A DNA stretch of 64,000 bases from a virus. Under the pieces are notes generated by a model. That model was not told the DNA's origin. It did not search any database and worked only from the letters and a program-made list of their open reading frames with translations. The DNA is taken from positions 1-64,000 of the IMG/VR virus record IMGVR_UViG_3300023179_000017. One strand, given 5' to 3'. The position numbers were made by a program, and so were the translations under genes. Shown one piece after another: positions 51,998 through 60,078 of the stretch (its first letter is position 1; each line of letters begins with the position of its first letter).

Positions 51998-54238
51998 ATG
52001 GCACGCACACTAGTCACAAGTATTTCAGCAGTCGGTGGAAGAAACCTCATCAAAGATGTTTTTTCTGGTAACGGCGTACAAAAAGTTTTCACTTTAAGTA
52101 TCGACCCAGCCGCTCAGTCAAACACCATGGTCTATGTTTCTGGGGTCTACCAAAACCAAGACACCTACACTCTTGTTGGAACGACCTTGACCTTTAGTGA
52201 AGCGCCCCCTCTTGGTACCAACAACATCGAGGTCATGAGCGGGGAACAACTAGATATTAACGTTCCTGGAAACGACACGGTCAGTACGATTAAGATAAAA
52301 GACTTAAACGTTACTGGAGCGAAACTTGCTGATGGCAACGTTTCGTATGCAAAGCTAGCAAGCGATGTCACTAACAAATTTTCTGCCGGATATATTGCGA
52401 ACGGCAGCGCTGAAGTGGACACCGCAGGATGGGCTAGCTATAACGATGGCGCAGTGGCGATGCCCGTGGACGGTACGGGCGGTGCTGCGACACTCACATG
52501 GACACGATCTACTTCTTCTCCAATAAGAGGCGTTGCAAGTTTTAGATTAACAAAAACGGCTGCGAATTCTCAAGGACAGGGCGTTTCTTATCCATTCACC
52601 ATTGAAAAAGCAGATCAGGCCAAGGTTTTAACTATTAGTTTTGATTATGAAGTGGTGAGTGGCACCTATGCTGATGGGGATGTGACGGTTTATATTTACG
52701 ATGTAACCAATTCTCAAATTATTCAACCTGCTGGTTATACAATTCAGAATGTTGCTAGCGGAATTGAAAACAAACACATTGCCACATTTCAAACTTCAGC
52801 AACGGGCACAAGCTACCGTCTTGTATTCCATGTCGCTTCAACAAGCGCATCTGCTTATGTTTTAGGAATAGATAATGTAGTGGTGGGCCCACAAACAGTT
52901 CAGTACGGTGCTCCTATAACAGATTGGGTAACTGAAACCAGAGTCGCCTGGGCCGGATCTTTAACTTCTTTGGGGAATGGCACTGCTGTTTATAAATCAA
53001 GAAGGGTTGGAGATTCTTTAGAAATTGAAGCATCGTTAAATGTTGGATCTACGACTGCTACTACAAGCACGGCAGCATTACGACTTGATTTAACTGGGAT
53101 CACAATAGATGGGAACAAGGGAACCGAATATTACGGGAATTCTGCGTTGGGCGGATCTGGTTACTTTTTAGATTCTTCTACAAATATTAGATACGTTTTG
53201 TCTCCATACAGAGCAAGTACATCACAAATAACATTTCACTCCTCTGCCAACTCAAATGATGTTTTTAAATCCGGAATACCAGTGGCATTTGCCAGTGGAG
53301 ATGTGGTCACAGTTAGAGCTTTAATACCGATTACTGGCTGGTCTAGTTCACTTCAGCTAAGTGACTCTACTGATACGAGAGTTGTGGCTACGCGGGCTTT
53401 TAGAAGTGGAACAGATCAATCTATCGCATCTACACTTAACGCTTACACAAAAATTCAATTTAATGGCGCAAGTTTTGATGAAACCGGAAGTTTTAATACT
53501 ACCGATAGTAGGTTTTCAGTTCCGGTCCCGGGCGTCTTTAAAATTAGCGGAACCGTAATGTTAAGGGCAACCACAGCAACGGGAGAATTGGGGATAGTTC
53601 TTTACAAAAACGGAGTTCAAGTAAGCAATGTCTACGGTTCTAAACAGAGCGCCTCAAGTTTATCTACTAGTTACCTCTTTGTTTTTTACGAAAAAGCAAA
53701 CGCGGGGGATTACTTTGAGATTTTTATTTTAAATGCTACCTCGTCTGCTCTAAGCATTGCCGGATCAAACGCAATAGCCGGAGGAAGTTATGTAAATTTT
53801 CAACGAATCTCCGGCCCATCAACGATTGCTGCGACAGAAACAGTTGTGGCTCAGTTTGGAGCAAGTACAGCAAACTTATCTGTTTCTGGTGCTGCTGGTG
53901 CGGTAATTGTGTGGCCGAGCGTGGCCTACGACACTCACGGATGCTACAACCCATCAACAGGAGTTTATACTGTCCCTGTTAGCGGCTATTATAATGTCAG
54001 AATTACAGAAGCCTATACAGTAACGGCTGGTTCGCATTATCTAAATTTATTTAAAAATGGATCGTACCTTCAAAATGTCATCATGTATTGCCCAACTGCT
54101 GCAACGGTAGAAAGCGGATTTACTCAGGCATACTTTAATGCTGGTGATTTGATAACGATCAGATCGTCTTCAAATCACACAATTCAATACATAAATCAAG
54201 GCTATCAGGCCAAGGTATTTATAGAACGAGTTAAATAA
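51998..54238 (+). CDS. Mosaic fibre paralogue with collar replaced by another beta domain
   Basis: 746 residues. The trigger (STIKIKDLNVTGAKLADGN), CBM-like region (NGSAEVDTAGWASYNDG to YRLVFHVAS) and the two C1q-like domains (near DETGSFNTTDSRF and DTHGCYNPSTGVY) agree with the two genes before it. Between them, where a collar would stand, is an unrelated segment (TETRVAWAGSLTSLGNG to VTVRALIPITGW). The swap boundaries fall at IDNVVVGPQ and LQLSDSTDTRVVA, both shared with 47017. This shows domain shuffling in the family. Confidence 0.7.
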   Translation: MARTLVTSISAVGGRNLIKDVFSGNGVQKVFTLSIDPAAQSNTMVYVSGVYQNQDTYTLVGTTLTFSEAPPLGTNNIEVMSGEQLDINVPGNDTVSTIKIKDLNVTGAKLADGNVSYAKLASDVTNKFSAGYIANGSAEVDTAGWASYNDGAVAMPVDGTGGAATLTWTRSTSSPIRGVASFRLTKTAANSQGQGVSYPFTIEKADQAKVLTISFDYEVVSGTYADGDVTVYIYDVTNSQIIQPAGYTIQNVASGIENKHIATFQTSATGTSYRLVFHVASTSASAYVLGIDNVVVGPQTVQYGAPITDWVTETRVAWAGSLTSLGNGTAVYKSRRVGDSLEIEASLNVGSTTATTSTAALRLDLTGITIDGNKGTEYYGNSALGGSGYFLDSSTNIRYVLSPYRASTSQITFHSSANSNDVFKSGIPVAFASGDVVTVRALIPITGWSSSLQLSDSTDTRVVATRAFRSGTDQSIASTLNAYTKIQFNGASFDETGSFNTTDSRFSVPVPGVFKISGTVMLRATTATGELGIVLYKNGVQVSNVYGSKQSASSLSTSYLFVFYEKANAGDYFEIFILNATSSALSIAGSNAIAGGSYVNFQRISGPSTIAATETVVAQFGASTANLSVSGAAGAVIVWPSVAYDTHGCYNPSTGVYTVPVSGYYNVRITEAYTVTAGSHYLNLFKNGSYLQNVIMYCPTAATVESGFTQAYFNAGDLITIRSSSNHTIQYINQGYQAKVFIERVK

Positions 54239-54249
54239 GGGGTTAGCCT

Positions 54250-54786
54250 ATGGCACTAACAAAAGTACAAAAAGAACTGGTAAAACCTGCTGATTCTTTA
54301 AATCCCGCTGGGGCTATTTTAATGTTTGCTGGTAGCGTTGCTCCAACTGGGTGGCTTCTTTGTGACGGGACCGAGTATTCAAAAACTCTATATCCAGACT
54401 TAGACGCTATATTATCAGTAGGCGGAACGTACCCACACGGCCAAACAAACGGCTCAGGTGGTGCTGGTACATCTCATTTTAAAGTGCCAGATTGTCGTGG
54501 AGTTTTTGTTAGAGGTGTCGGATCTCAAACCATAAGTGGAACTTCTTATACTGGTGCTCTTGGTACAAAACAGGGCGATCAGATGCAGGGGCATATTCAC
54601 AAAACATCTAGCGTGGCTCAGGCGGGACTTGCTGGAGCAAACAACTATGGCACTGGGCCGTACCCCGTAAATAACACCGAACTAAGCTCTGCCGCCCCCG
54701 CATCGGACGGCACCAACGGCACGCCACGCACAGGTGCAGAGACTAGACCTGCAAACATAGCTTTAAACTACATCATCAAATACTAA
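54250..54786 (+). CDS. Tail collar domain protein
   Basis: 178 residues. PAGAILMFAGSVAPTGWLLC and FKVPDCRGVFVRGVG identify a collar fold, followed by a GHIHK turn and NGTPRTGAETRPANIALNYI. It is the collar unit of the larger mosaic fibres without C1q domains. It ends at the ATG overlap of the zinc-ribbon gene. It could be a short fibre, or an exchange reservoir for collar sequences. Confidence 0.75.
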   Translation: MALTKVQKELVKPADSLNPAGAILMFAGSVAPTGWLLCDGTEYSKTLYPDLDAILSVGGTYPHGQTNGSGGAGTSHFKVPDCRGVFVRGVGSQTISGTSYTGALGTKQGDQMQGHIHKTSSVAQAGLAGANNYGTGPYPVNNTELSSAAPASDGTNGTPRTGAETRPANIALNYIIKY

Positions 54787-54971
54787 TGAATCCTCAATGC
54801 ACAGGCGGCATTCACGTATTCATCAACTCCAAGCAGATTTGTGTCTGCGGTGAGGAGAGAAAAGATTTAAAGTCTTTAAAAGATTGGGGATGGGTTTGCC
54901 CCATGTGTGGCAAATCTAACTCCCCTACCATCGCTCAATGCCATTGCGAGAATATTGTAAAAACAGATTAA
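54786..54971 (+). CDS. Small zinc-ribbon protein
   Basis: 61 residues with seven Cys (positions 5, 19, 21, 38, 41, 52, 54). WVCPMCGKSNSPT supplies a CxxC ribbon, and ICVCGEE and QCHCEN add others; His10 and His53 are also near. Probably binds one or two zinc ions. Its ATG overlaps the collar protein stop (TAATG). Small ribbons of this sort often bind protein or nucleic acid. Function unknown. Confidence 0.65.
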   Translation: MNPQCTGGIHVFINSKQICVCGEERKDLKSLKDWGWVCPMCGKSNSPTIAQCHCENIVKTD

Positions 54972-55007
54972 GGGCTTACAGATATACGTAGCGTCAATTT
55001 ACGGCTA

Positions 55008-55016
55008 TGCTATACT
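55008..55016 (+). promoter_or_regulatory. Extended -10 promoter
   Basis: TGCTATACT (TATACT 55011-55016) lies in a 100-base gap after the zinc-ribbon gene; no -35 element is apparent. It would direct transcription of the XhlA-like and second holin-like genes. Confidence 0.5.
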
Positions 55017-55086
55017 AGTTCTTGTTCTTCTTTAGTCCTTGTGCATAATACCTAACATTTCGGAGGAGCTCGTGAGGGAGCCATCA

Positions 55087-55317
55087 ATGAAGGAACGTAT
55101 TGCACGTATTGAGGAAATTACGAAACACCTAAAAGACGGCCAAGAAAAAATGCAGTCTAAACTAGACGAGCATTTTCACTTCATCAATGAAAAGGCTATC
55201 GTATGGCTTCAAACCCACGACAAGGAAATCACTAACCTTAAACGTGACCGCTGGTGGGTAATTAGTATCTGCAGCACTTTTTTTGCAATTGCTTTGGCAA
55301 TGATTAAACGCGGGTAA
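55087..55317 (+). CDS. XhlA-like coiled-coil protein with C-terminal membrane helix
   Basis: About 76 residues from ATG 55087, with GAGGGAG upstream. A GTG at 55072, behind GGAGG, would add five residues and is equally possible. The N-terminal half is a charged coiled coil (RIARIEEITKHLKDGQEKMQ), then WWVISICSTFFAIALAMIK is a single membrane helix. This plan resembles XhlA-type haemolysin-like lysis accessory proteins. It precedes a holin-like gene by 23 bases. Confidence 0.55.
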   Translation: MKERIARIEEITKHLKDGQEKMQSKLDEHFHFINEKAIVWLQTHDKEITNLKRDRWWVISICSTFFAIALAMIKRG

Positions 55318-55340
55318 CCGCTTTTTAAGAGGAAAACATT

Positions 55341-55706
55341 ATGTCTATGATGGAATTTATTTTTCAAATCATTAAATCTTTTGGTCAATTTCAAGGCATG
55401 CAAGCAAGCATCATCGCTTCTACCATGCTGACCCTTCTTATCTCTTCTATTAAAGTTTCCCCACTCTCTGGCCTTTGGGACAGGCTTGGTCAATTTAAAG
55501 TACTTGCCGCCCCCATCATGAGTATGGCAATCGCAGCTTTGGCTATTAAGCCCTTTAGCATGGAAGCCATGATGACCGCCTTTATTACGGGCGCCGGCTC
55601 CGTAGCTGTTCACGAATTCCTAAGCGCTGCCAAATCTATTCCAGGCATGTCAAAAATTGCAGATATGTTGGAATCGCTTCTTGATATGCTAACCCCAAAA
55701 AAATAA
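55341..55706 (+). CDS. Second holin-like membrane protein
   Basis: 121 residues. Hydrophobic segments at about 22-36 (IIASTMLTLLISSI), 53-70 (LAAPIMSMAIAALAI) and a third around 75-93 ending in AVHEFL. The order and the final '(V/A)(F/V)(I/H)(H/E)' element resemble the holin-like protein at 41884, suggesting paralogues. Ribosome site AAGAGGAAAA. With the XhlA-like gene it could form a second lysis or membrane-permeability unit. Confidence 0.5.
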   Translation: MSMMEFIFQIIKSFGQFQGMQASIIASTMLTLLISSIKVSPLSGLWDRLGQFKVLAAPIMSMAIAALAIKPFSMEAMMTAFITGAGSVAVHEFLSAAKSIPGMSKIADMLESLLDMLTPKK

Positions 55707-55742
55707 AAAGCCCGAAAACCCGCACGGCGCACCGCCTTTACG

Positions 55743-55826
55743 CGACGGTCAATATAAGTTGTTTTTGATTTTTTTAAAACCGTCGTACAATTAGTACGTT
55801 CTTTACGCTTCACTTTAAAAACGTAC
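55743..55826 (+). promoter_or_regulatory. Cluster of inverted repeats before metallophosphoesterase
   Basis: CGACGGT (55743-55749) pairs with ACCGTCG (55779-55785). CGTAC-aatta-GTACG spans 55784-55798 and contains a possible -10 TACAAT (55786-55791). GTACGTT (55794-55800) is inverted as AACGTAC at 55820-55826. Such nested repeats around a hexamer suggest an operator. No protein is assigned to bind it. Confidence 0.4.
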
Positions 55827-55842
55827 AACATGGCGGTGTATA

Positions 55843-56595
55843 TTGGCTTCGCTAAAACGAGTCTTACACGTTTCTGATTGCCATCATCCATTTGTAAATA
55901 AAGCCTCCTGGCAACTTCTTCTTGATGTGGGAAAACAACTCAAACCCCATCTCATAGTGGTGCACGGAGATTTTTTTGATTTTTACTCTGTAAGCCGGCA
56001 CGCAAAAGATCCGATGGTTGATTTCAAAACTTGGAAAGATGAAATGCAAGAGGCAAGGGGCGCACTTGATGAGCTCATCTCTAAAGTGCCTCACCGAGAA
56101 TTGGTTTTCCTAGAGGGAAATCACGAAAAAAGGCTTGTAAGATATATTAACGATCATGCTCCAAAACTTGCTGGTATTTTTAAACCAGAAGAAATCATGG
56201 GGCTTCCTAAAGACATCAAATACATCAACTACGGGCAAAACGGAAAATTCGTCATTGGAGATTTGGTCTGTGTGCACGGATCACGTGCTGGAGAAAACCC
56301 AGCAGCTTCAATGGTTAAAAAATTTAGAAGCTCCGTTATTTTTGGACACACTCACAAAATCCAAGAATACCATATACAAAACGCTCATGGACAAGACTTC
56401 GTCGCTCTGAATATTGGCTGGCTAGGAAATCAATCAAAAGCCGCCGAATATATCATGGATATCTCCGACTGGACGCAAGGTTTCGGTATCACGTGGCATA
56501 GACCCAACGGTGGATTTTTCCACCAGCTCATTCAAATCTATGCGCATAGGGGAGTTCACGAATGTCAGTTTCAAGACGTCGTCTTCCGAAAGTAA
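55843..56595 (+). CDS. Calcineurin-like metallophosphoesterase
   Basis: 250 residues from TTG 55843, chosen because it lies in frame just before LKRVLHVSD and has GGCGGTG 4 bases upstream. All metal motifs are present: DCH (D12, H14), GDFFD (D43, D46), GNHE (92-95), VHGS (H145) and GHTH (168-171). The family hydrolyses phosphodiesters or phosphoesters, including nucleic acid ends and cyclic nucleotides. Substrate unknown. The next gene starts inside its last 34 bases. An ATG at 55830 opens a 15-codon frame in another phase. Confidence 0.85.
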   Translation: MASLKRVLHVSDCHHPFVNKASWQLLLDVGKQLKPHLIVVHGDFFDFYSVSRHAKDPMVDFKTWKDEMQEARGALDELISKVPHRELVFLEGNHEKRLVRYINDHAPKLAGIFKPEEIMGLPKDIKYINYGQNGKFVIGDLVCVHGSRAGENPAASMVKKFRSSVIFGHTHKIQEYHIQNAHGQDFVALNIGWLGNQSKAAEYIMDISDWTQGFGITWHRPNGGFFHQLIQIYAHRGVHECQFQDVVFRK

Positions 56596-56825
56596 AACGG
56601 GGCGACTTATTAGAGATTGTTTTCTTAGACCACGCCTGCACAGTGGGGGGCCTGTCTTCCCCCATTCTTTGTAGGGCCATCGGAGAGCTTGTCAATGAAG
56701 ATAAGCAAGCCTACTACCTAGCAAGCTGGATGACCGAAGAGAATGACGTTACTAACCTAGATTCCCACACCGTATTAAAATCCACTATTAAAACCATAGT
56801 AAAAATCAGAAGCAAAAAGAGGTAA
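56562..56825 (+). CDS. Small hypothetical basic protein
   Basis: 87 residues, start ATG 56562 with GGGGAG upstream, overlapping the metallophosphoesterase by 34 bases. Basic ends (SRRRLPKVKRGD and KIRSKKR) flank a central part with IVFLDHACTVGG and AYYLASWM. No family recognised. The spacing suggests co-expression with the phosphoesterase and possible nucleic-acid contact through its basic ends. Confidence 0.5.
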   Translation: MSVSRRRLPKVKRGDLLEIVFLDHACTVGGLSSPILCRAIGELVNEDKQAYYLASWMTEENDVTNLDSHTVLKSTIKTIVKIRSKKR

Positions 56826-56868
56826 TTTCTTTTATAAAACAAGAAGAAGAGCACAATCTAAAAAAACC

Positions 56869-56877
56869 TGATATTCT
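56869..56877 (+). promoter_or_regulatory. Extended -10 promoter before head-proximal genes
   Basis: TGATATTCT (TATTCT 56872-56877), 41 bases before ATG 56918; AAAGGA precedes the ATG. No -35. It opens the right-hand operon. Confidence 0.45.
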
Positions 56878-56917
56878 ATGCGTTGAAACTACAATGAAAA
56901 GAAAGGATACTTAAGCC

Positions 56918-57289
56918 ATGTATCAATATGTATCTGTAGAACCCACAGCTGTTGTTCACCAAATGAACGCTGGAGCTGCCCTAGATGGGGCACTTCCTGG
57001 CACAAATCCTTCAGTCTCTTCTGGGGAAATGAAGTGGGCTTCTCTTACACACGGCGGGCTTTTTTCCTTTCAAGGGCAACCAGTTATTGTCGAGAGCTTG
57101 TCAGCTCAAAACTCAACCGTCACTTGGTCTATTATTGACAGCGACGGCAACTCTTTAAGAGCTGTCCCACAAACACCTTTTTTACTCTCAGCTAACGAAT
57201 CTTTAAAAGCTACAGGCAACGCCTCGAGCCCTTCTAGTAAAGCCACCGCAAGAGTCATTGCCAGACTTGCAGGTCAAAAGGTGCTCTAA
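56918..57289 (+). CDS. Hypothetical head/neck protein, 123 aa
   Basis: A beta-rich small protein with HQMNAGAALDGALPGTNP and a Ser/Ala-rich C-terminus. No motif matched. It opens a chain of genes that ends in the portal, so a neck or decoration role is possible. Its stop overlaps the next ATG (TAATG). Confidence 0.5.
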   Translation: MYQYVSVEPTAVVHQMNAGAALDGALPGTNPSVSSGEMKWASLTHGGLFSFQGQPVIVESLSAQNSTVTWSIIDSDGNSLRAVPQTPFLLSANESLKATGNASSPSSKATARVIARLAGQKVL

Positions 57290-57861
57290 TGTTTCAAGGA
57301 CAAGGCTACGAAACGGTTATTCAATTAAGCGCAGAAGGCGTTTCAAATAGCTCTGTCGAAATGAAATATTGGAAACAAGGCGACACAGCCCTTACGACTA
57401 GGCCTGTCAATTCTAGCGAATGGACCGAACTAGAAGCAGGTCTATATATCTTAAAACTTCCCAATGACCTTTTTACAACACTTGGTTCCTTTGCGCTCTA
57501 CCTCACGGGGCCCTTCGAACCCATCTTAATAAAAGAATACGTCGAGCCGGCCCCTGTGGGGTTGCTCACCACCCCAGACCATTGCATAGTGTCTGGGAAC
57601 CTTGCCGACTTAGGCGGTAATCCCGCCCAAAGCCATAGAATCGTTTTTAGAATTGCGGGCTTTCCAAGAAGGTCCGGAAGCAGCCTTTTAGTGTCAGATA
57701 GACTGGTTACCTATGCTGACGCCCAGGGCAATTTTAGTGCGAGATTAGTTAGGGGTTCTACTGTTATAATCGAGATAGATCAGGCAGGAATCAAGAACCA
57801 GATAGAAGTACCAAATCAACCAACAGCTCTACTTCTTGATTTGCTACCCTCTATCCCCTAA
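57289..57861 (+). CDS. Beta-sandwich neck-like protein with transthyretin-type module
   Basis: 190 residues. The first half has YWKQGDTALTTRPVN and LNITL-like strands. The second half (about 95-190: CIVSGNLADLGGNPAQSH, then TYADAQGNFSARLVRG and IEVPNQP) is a transthyretin/carboxypeptidase-regulatory type module that recurs at the end of the protein at 60214. Start by TAATG overlap. Role probably structural. Confidence 0.55.
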   Translation: MFQGQGYETVIQLSAEGVSNSSVEMKYWKQGDTALTTRPVNSSEWTELEAGLYILKLPNDLFTTLGSFALYLTGPFEPILIKEYVEPAPVGLLTTPDHCIVSGNLADLGGNPAQSHRIVFRIAGFPRRSGSSLLVSDRLVTYADAQGNFSARLVRGSTVIIEIDQAGIKNQIEVPNQPTALLLDLLPSIP

Positions 57862-57883
57862 GCTTATGTATTAGGAGAACATC

Positions 57884-58963
57884 ATGTTCAAGATAGCTAA
57901 CCAGGTCTTAGACGCGTATGACGACGTAGACCACAAAATTTTAAGAAAGGTCGCTAAACTCGATCCGAAGATCTACCTTATGTCCAACGACGAGCGACAA
58001 AAGCTATCTGACAACGACTTTGCTCTTTCCGTCATTACTAAGAAGGCCTCTAAGCTTAATAAGTTTCCTGTAGATACTTACGACAACGCCTGGCTTTCAA
58101 ATCAATACTTTAATGAAACTCACTTAAGGCTTCCTAAAGAGGCCGCAGAAATCGCAGCCTACCACATTAAAAAGGCTTGCGAACAACACGAGATTGAAAC
58201 CACCCCAGCCGTTGAGGGAATGGCTAAAGAGGCTTACTCCAACGTGTACTACGAAGGGGATTTAACCAGTAACGACAAAACCCAAAAAGTCGTTGATGTC
58301 GATTTAAGTAAGTTTGCAGAAGTCGAAAAAATTTCTGATAGCTACACCTTTGCTCAATACGCTTTTCCCACACAAGCCCATGTGAAGCTTGCCAATATGT
58401 ACTTTGATAAGTACGCAGAAGCTATGCCGCTTGAAGTAAGACATGGATACGCTTCTAACCTGCAAAAGCGAGCAGGCGAGCTTGGAATTAACCTCAAAGG
58501 CAAAATCAGCAAGTACGCTGCTAATGCTTACGGCGCTCATGTAAATGCTCACCTATCGAGCCGAAAGTCCCTACTCGAAGTAGCAGACCCAAAATACGCT
58601 GCCGCTTTAGAAAAACTAGGGCACATGAAAGATTCTTTGTCCCCAAGCGAGTTCGCAAAGCTCCTTCACGGATTTGATAAAAGAGCTGGCCTTGATAAGT
58701 ACTACGGCGGCTACCTCTTAAATCCTTACGAAGCAACCTTTGCCAATCAGCACAACCCAAGCTATGAGTACAAGAGTGCTTCATACAACAGTTTAAGTGC
58801 TGACATGATTGGTAAGATTTCTTCTGAAAAGTACGCAAAGATTAAAGAATATTTCGGAAGCAGTGTTGCTGACGCTCTTAAAAAAGAAGGCGCCCCTGTT
58901 TTTGAATCCCTGCCTAACGATGCCAAAGAGATTATAGCGGGTATTGCAGATGGCTCGCTATGA
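57884..58963 (+). CDS. Conserved-looking head-associated protein with KRA motifs
   Basis: 359 residues, AGGAG upstream of ATG 57884. A helical protein with LPLEVRHGYA-like (PLEVRHGYASNLQKRAGE) and EFAKLLHGFDKRAGLDKYYG segments; the second matches the recurring GF-x-KRA motif. It ends NDAKEIIAGIADG. Next to the portal-gene string, so a scaffold, protease or portal-associated role is possible. No catalytic motif was identified. Confidence 0.5.
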   Translation: MFKIANQVLDAYDDVDHKILRKVAKLDPKIYLMSNDERQKLSDNDFALSVITKKASKLNKFPVDTYDNAWLSNQYFNETHLRLPKEAAEIAAYHIKKACEQHEIETTPAVEGMAKEAYSNVYYEGDLTSNDKTQKVVDVDLSKFAEVEKISDSYTFAQYAFPTQAHVKLANMYFDKYAEAMPLEVRHGYASNLQKRAGELGINLKGKISKYAANAYGAHVNAHLSSRKSLLEVADPKYAAALEKLGHMKDSLSPSEFAKLLHGFDKRAGLDKYYGGYLLNPYEATFANQHNPSYEYKSASYNSLSADMIGKISSEKYAKIKEYFGSSVADALKKEGAPVFESLPNDAKEIIAGIADGSL

Positions 58964-59693
58964 TGAAGACACGCAGAAATTCATAGACGAAGTTTCTGAC
59001 GATAGAAGCACCAAAGAAAAACTCATCCGAGGCGCAGTCAACGTTGCTAAAGACGTAGCAAGAAAACAGCCTCTTGTTCCCACAATCGCAAGGCGAGCCG
59101 TACAAGCTGGAACCCACAAGGTACTTGAAAAAGAAAGTAACGTCCCAGTCCTTAAACTCTTTGAGGAACTAAACGACGAATTTAAAGATGGCTGGTGGGA
59201 TTGGGAACCAGAAACCCTTTGGCAAACCTTTGAGGGCATTAGGCCCTCTGACGAATTAAAGAACATGATTCAAGCACTCCAAGTGGTCGTTAAAACAAAC
59301 GCCGCTTTTGAGAACTGGCATGTCTTTGAAAAAGTCTCTCACGCCTTTAACGAAAACCCCGTCCTCTTTAGCGCCATCCAACCACTAGAGCTTGATGAGA
59401 TTGCCTACACCCACAAGATTTTAAAAACCATTAGGCCAAAAGAAGAATACGAAGACGAAGTTTTGGGCTACATCGCCTCCTGTGCTAAACGGTCTGGCGT
59501 TGTATATCTTCCAGAGGGGGTCTTTCCTAAAGGGTGCCAGAAGTTTCTAGATGACTTAGGAAATGACCTAAGCCTTAAAAATGAAGTAGCCAAAATCTGG
59601 CCAAAGTGCGAAGACGGAGAAGAAGCTGCAGGAGTTCAGTGCTCAAGGCTTTCTGAAATCGTCCAGTACGTCGCACGAAGAATCAGAGACTAA
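58950..59693 (+). CDS. Hypothetical head-region protein, 247 aa
   Basis: Start ATG 58950, overlapping the previous stop by 14 bases; TTG 58944 is the alternative. Features are WWDWEPETLWQTFEG, LKNMIQALQVVVKTNAAFEN and IRPKEEYEDEVLGYIASCA. The pattern gives me an impression of a conserved phage protein near portals, with no named family. A helical, acidic protein. A short gap with promoter and palindrome follows. Confidence 0.5.
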   Translation: MARYDEDTQKFIDEVSDDRSTKEKLIRGAVNVAKDVARKQPLVPTIARRAVQAGTHKVLEKESNVPVLKLFEELNDEFKDGWWDWEPETLWQTFEGIRPSDELKNMIQALQVVVKTNAAFENWHVFEKVSHAFNENPVLFSAIQPLELDEIAYTHKILKTIRPKEEYEDEVLGYIASCAKRSGVVYLPEGVFPKGCQKFLDDLGNDLSLKNEVAKIWPKCEDGEEAAGVQCSRLSEIVQYVARRIRD

Positions 59694-59707
59694 CGCGCTG
59701 CTTACTG

Positions 59708-59725
59708 ACAGCTGTGTGCTAAAAT
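59708..59725 (+). promoter_or_regulatory. Extended -10 promoter with adjacent palindrome (near-leaderless)
   Basis: TGCTAAAAT (TAAAAT 59720-59725) is followed by AACCTCGAT and ATG 59735, so the message would have at most a few leader bases. ACAGCTGT (59708-59715) is a perfect 8-base palindrome immediately upstream and could be an operator. Confidence 0.5.
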
Positions 59726-59734
59726 AACCTCGAT

Positions 59735-60001
59735 ATGGATCTAACTAACAACGACATTTTAGTAACCTCTTGGGAAATCGATGAGCTTGATAATACGCTC
59801 ACTTTGACCTTCAAAGATGTGACAGAAGCCACAACCCTTGGCACAATGGTAGTTGATACAACAAAGTTTAGAAGCCTGGTCGACGCACTCAATCAAGTGG
59901 GGCAAGCTCTGTTCCCAACAGAACAAAACCTCACCACCAGAGAAAAACACCGAACCAGCTTCAATACAAAAACACAGAAATCAACGACAGAGTTTTTATG
60001 A
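59735..60001 (+). CDS. Small hypothetical protein translated from near-leaderless message
   Basis: 88 residues with acidic N-terminal strands (DILVTSWEIDELDNTLTLTF) and a polar C-terminus. No ribosome site, consistent with the adjacent -10. Ends by ATGA overlap with the next short frame. Function unknown. Confidence 0.55.
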   Translation: MDLTNNDILVTSWEIDELDNTLTLTFKDVTEATTLGTMVVDTTKFRSLVDALNQVGQALFPTEQNLTTREKHRTSFNTKTQKSTTEFL

Positions 60002-60078
60002 CACCACAAGCGGTACTTCAAGTAACGGGCACGCTGAACCCACCGAAGGTGGTAGGATTTTATGGTTATGAAGAATAA
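59998..60078 (+). CDS. 26-residue possible protein
   Basis: MTPQAVLQVTGTLNPPKVVG... ends with FYGYEE. Its ATG overlaps the upstream stop (ATGA) and its end overlaps the next start by 17 bases. It fills what would otherwise be the only gap in this string. No good ribosome site, so translation would rely on coupling. May not be expressed. Confidence 0.4.
   Translation: MTPQAVLQVTGTLNPPKVVGFYGYEE

Noticed and set aside
55830-55877. 15-codon frame starting ATG 55830 before the metallophosphoesterase
   Set aside because: Short, out of phase and without a feature; its Gly-rich bases more likely serve as ribosome site for the TTG start at 55843.
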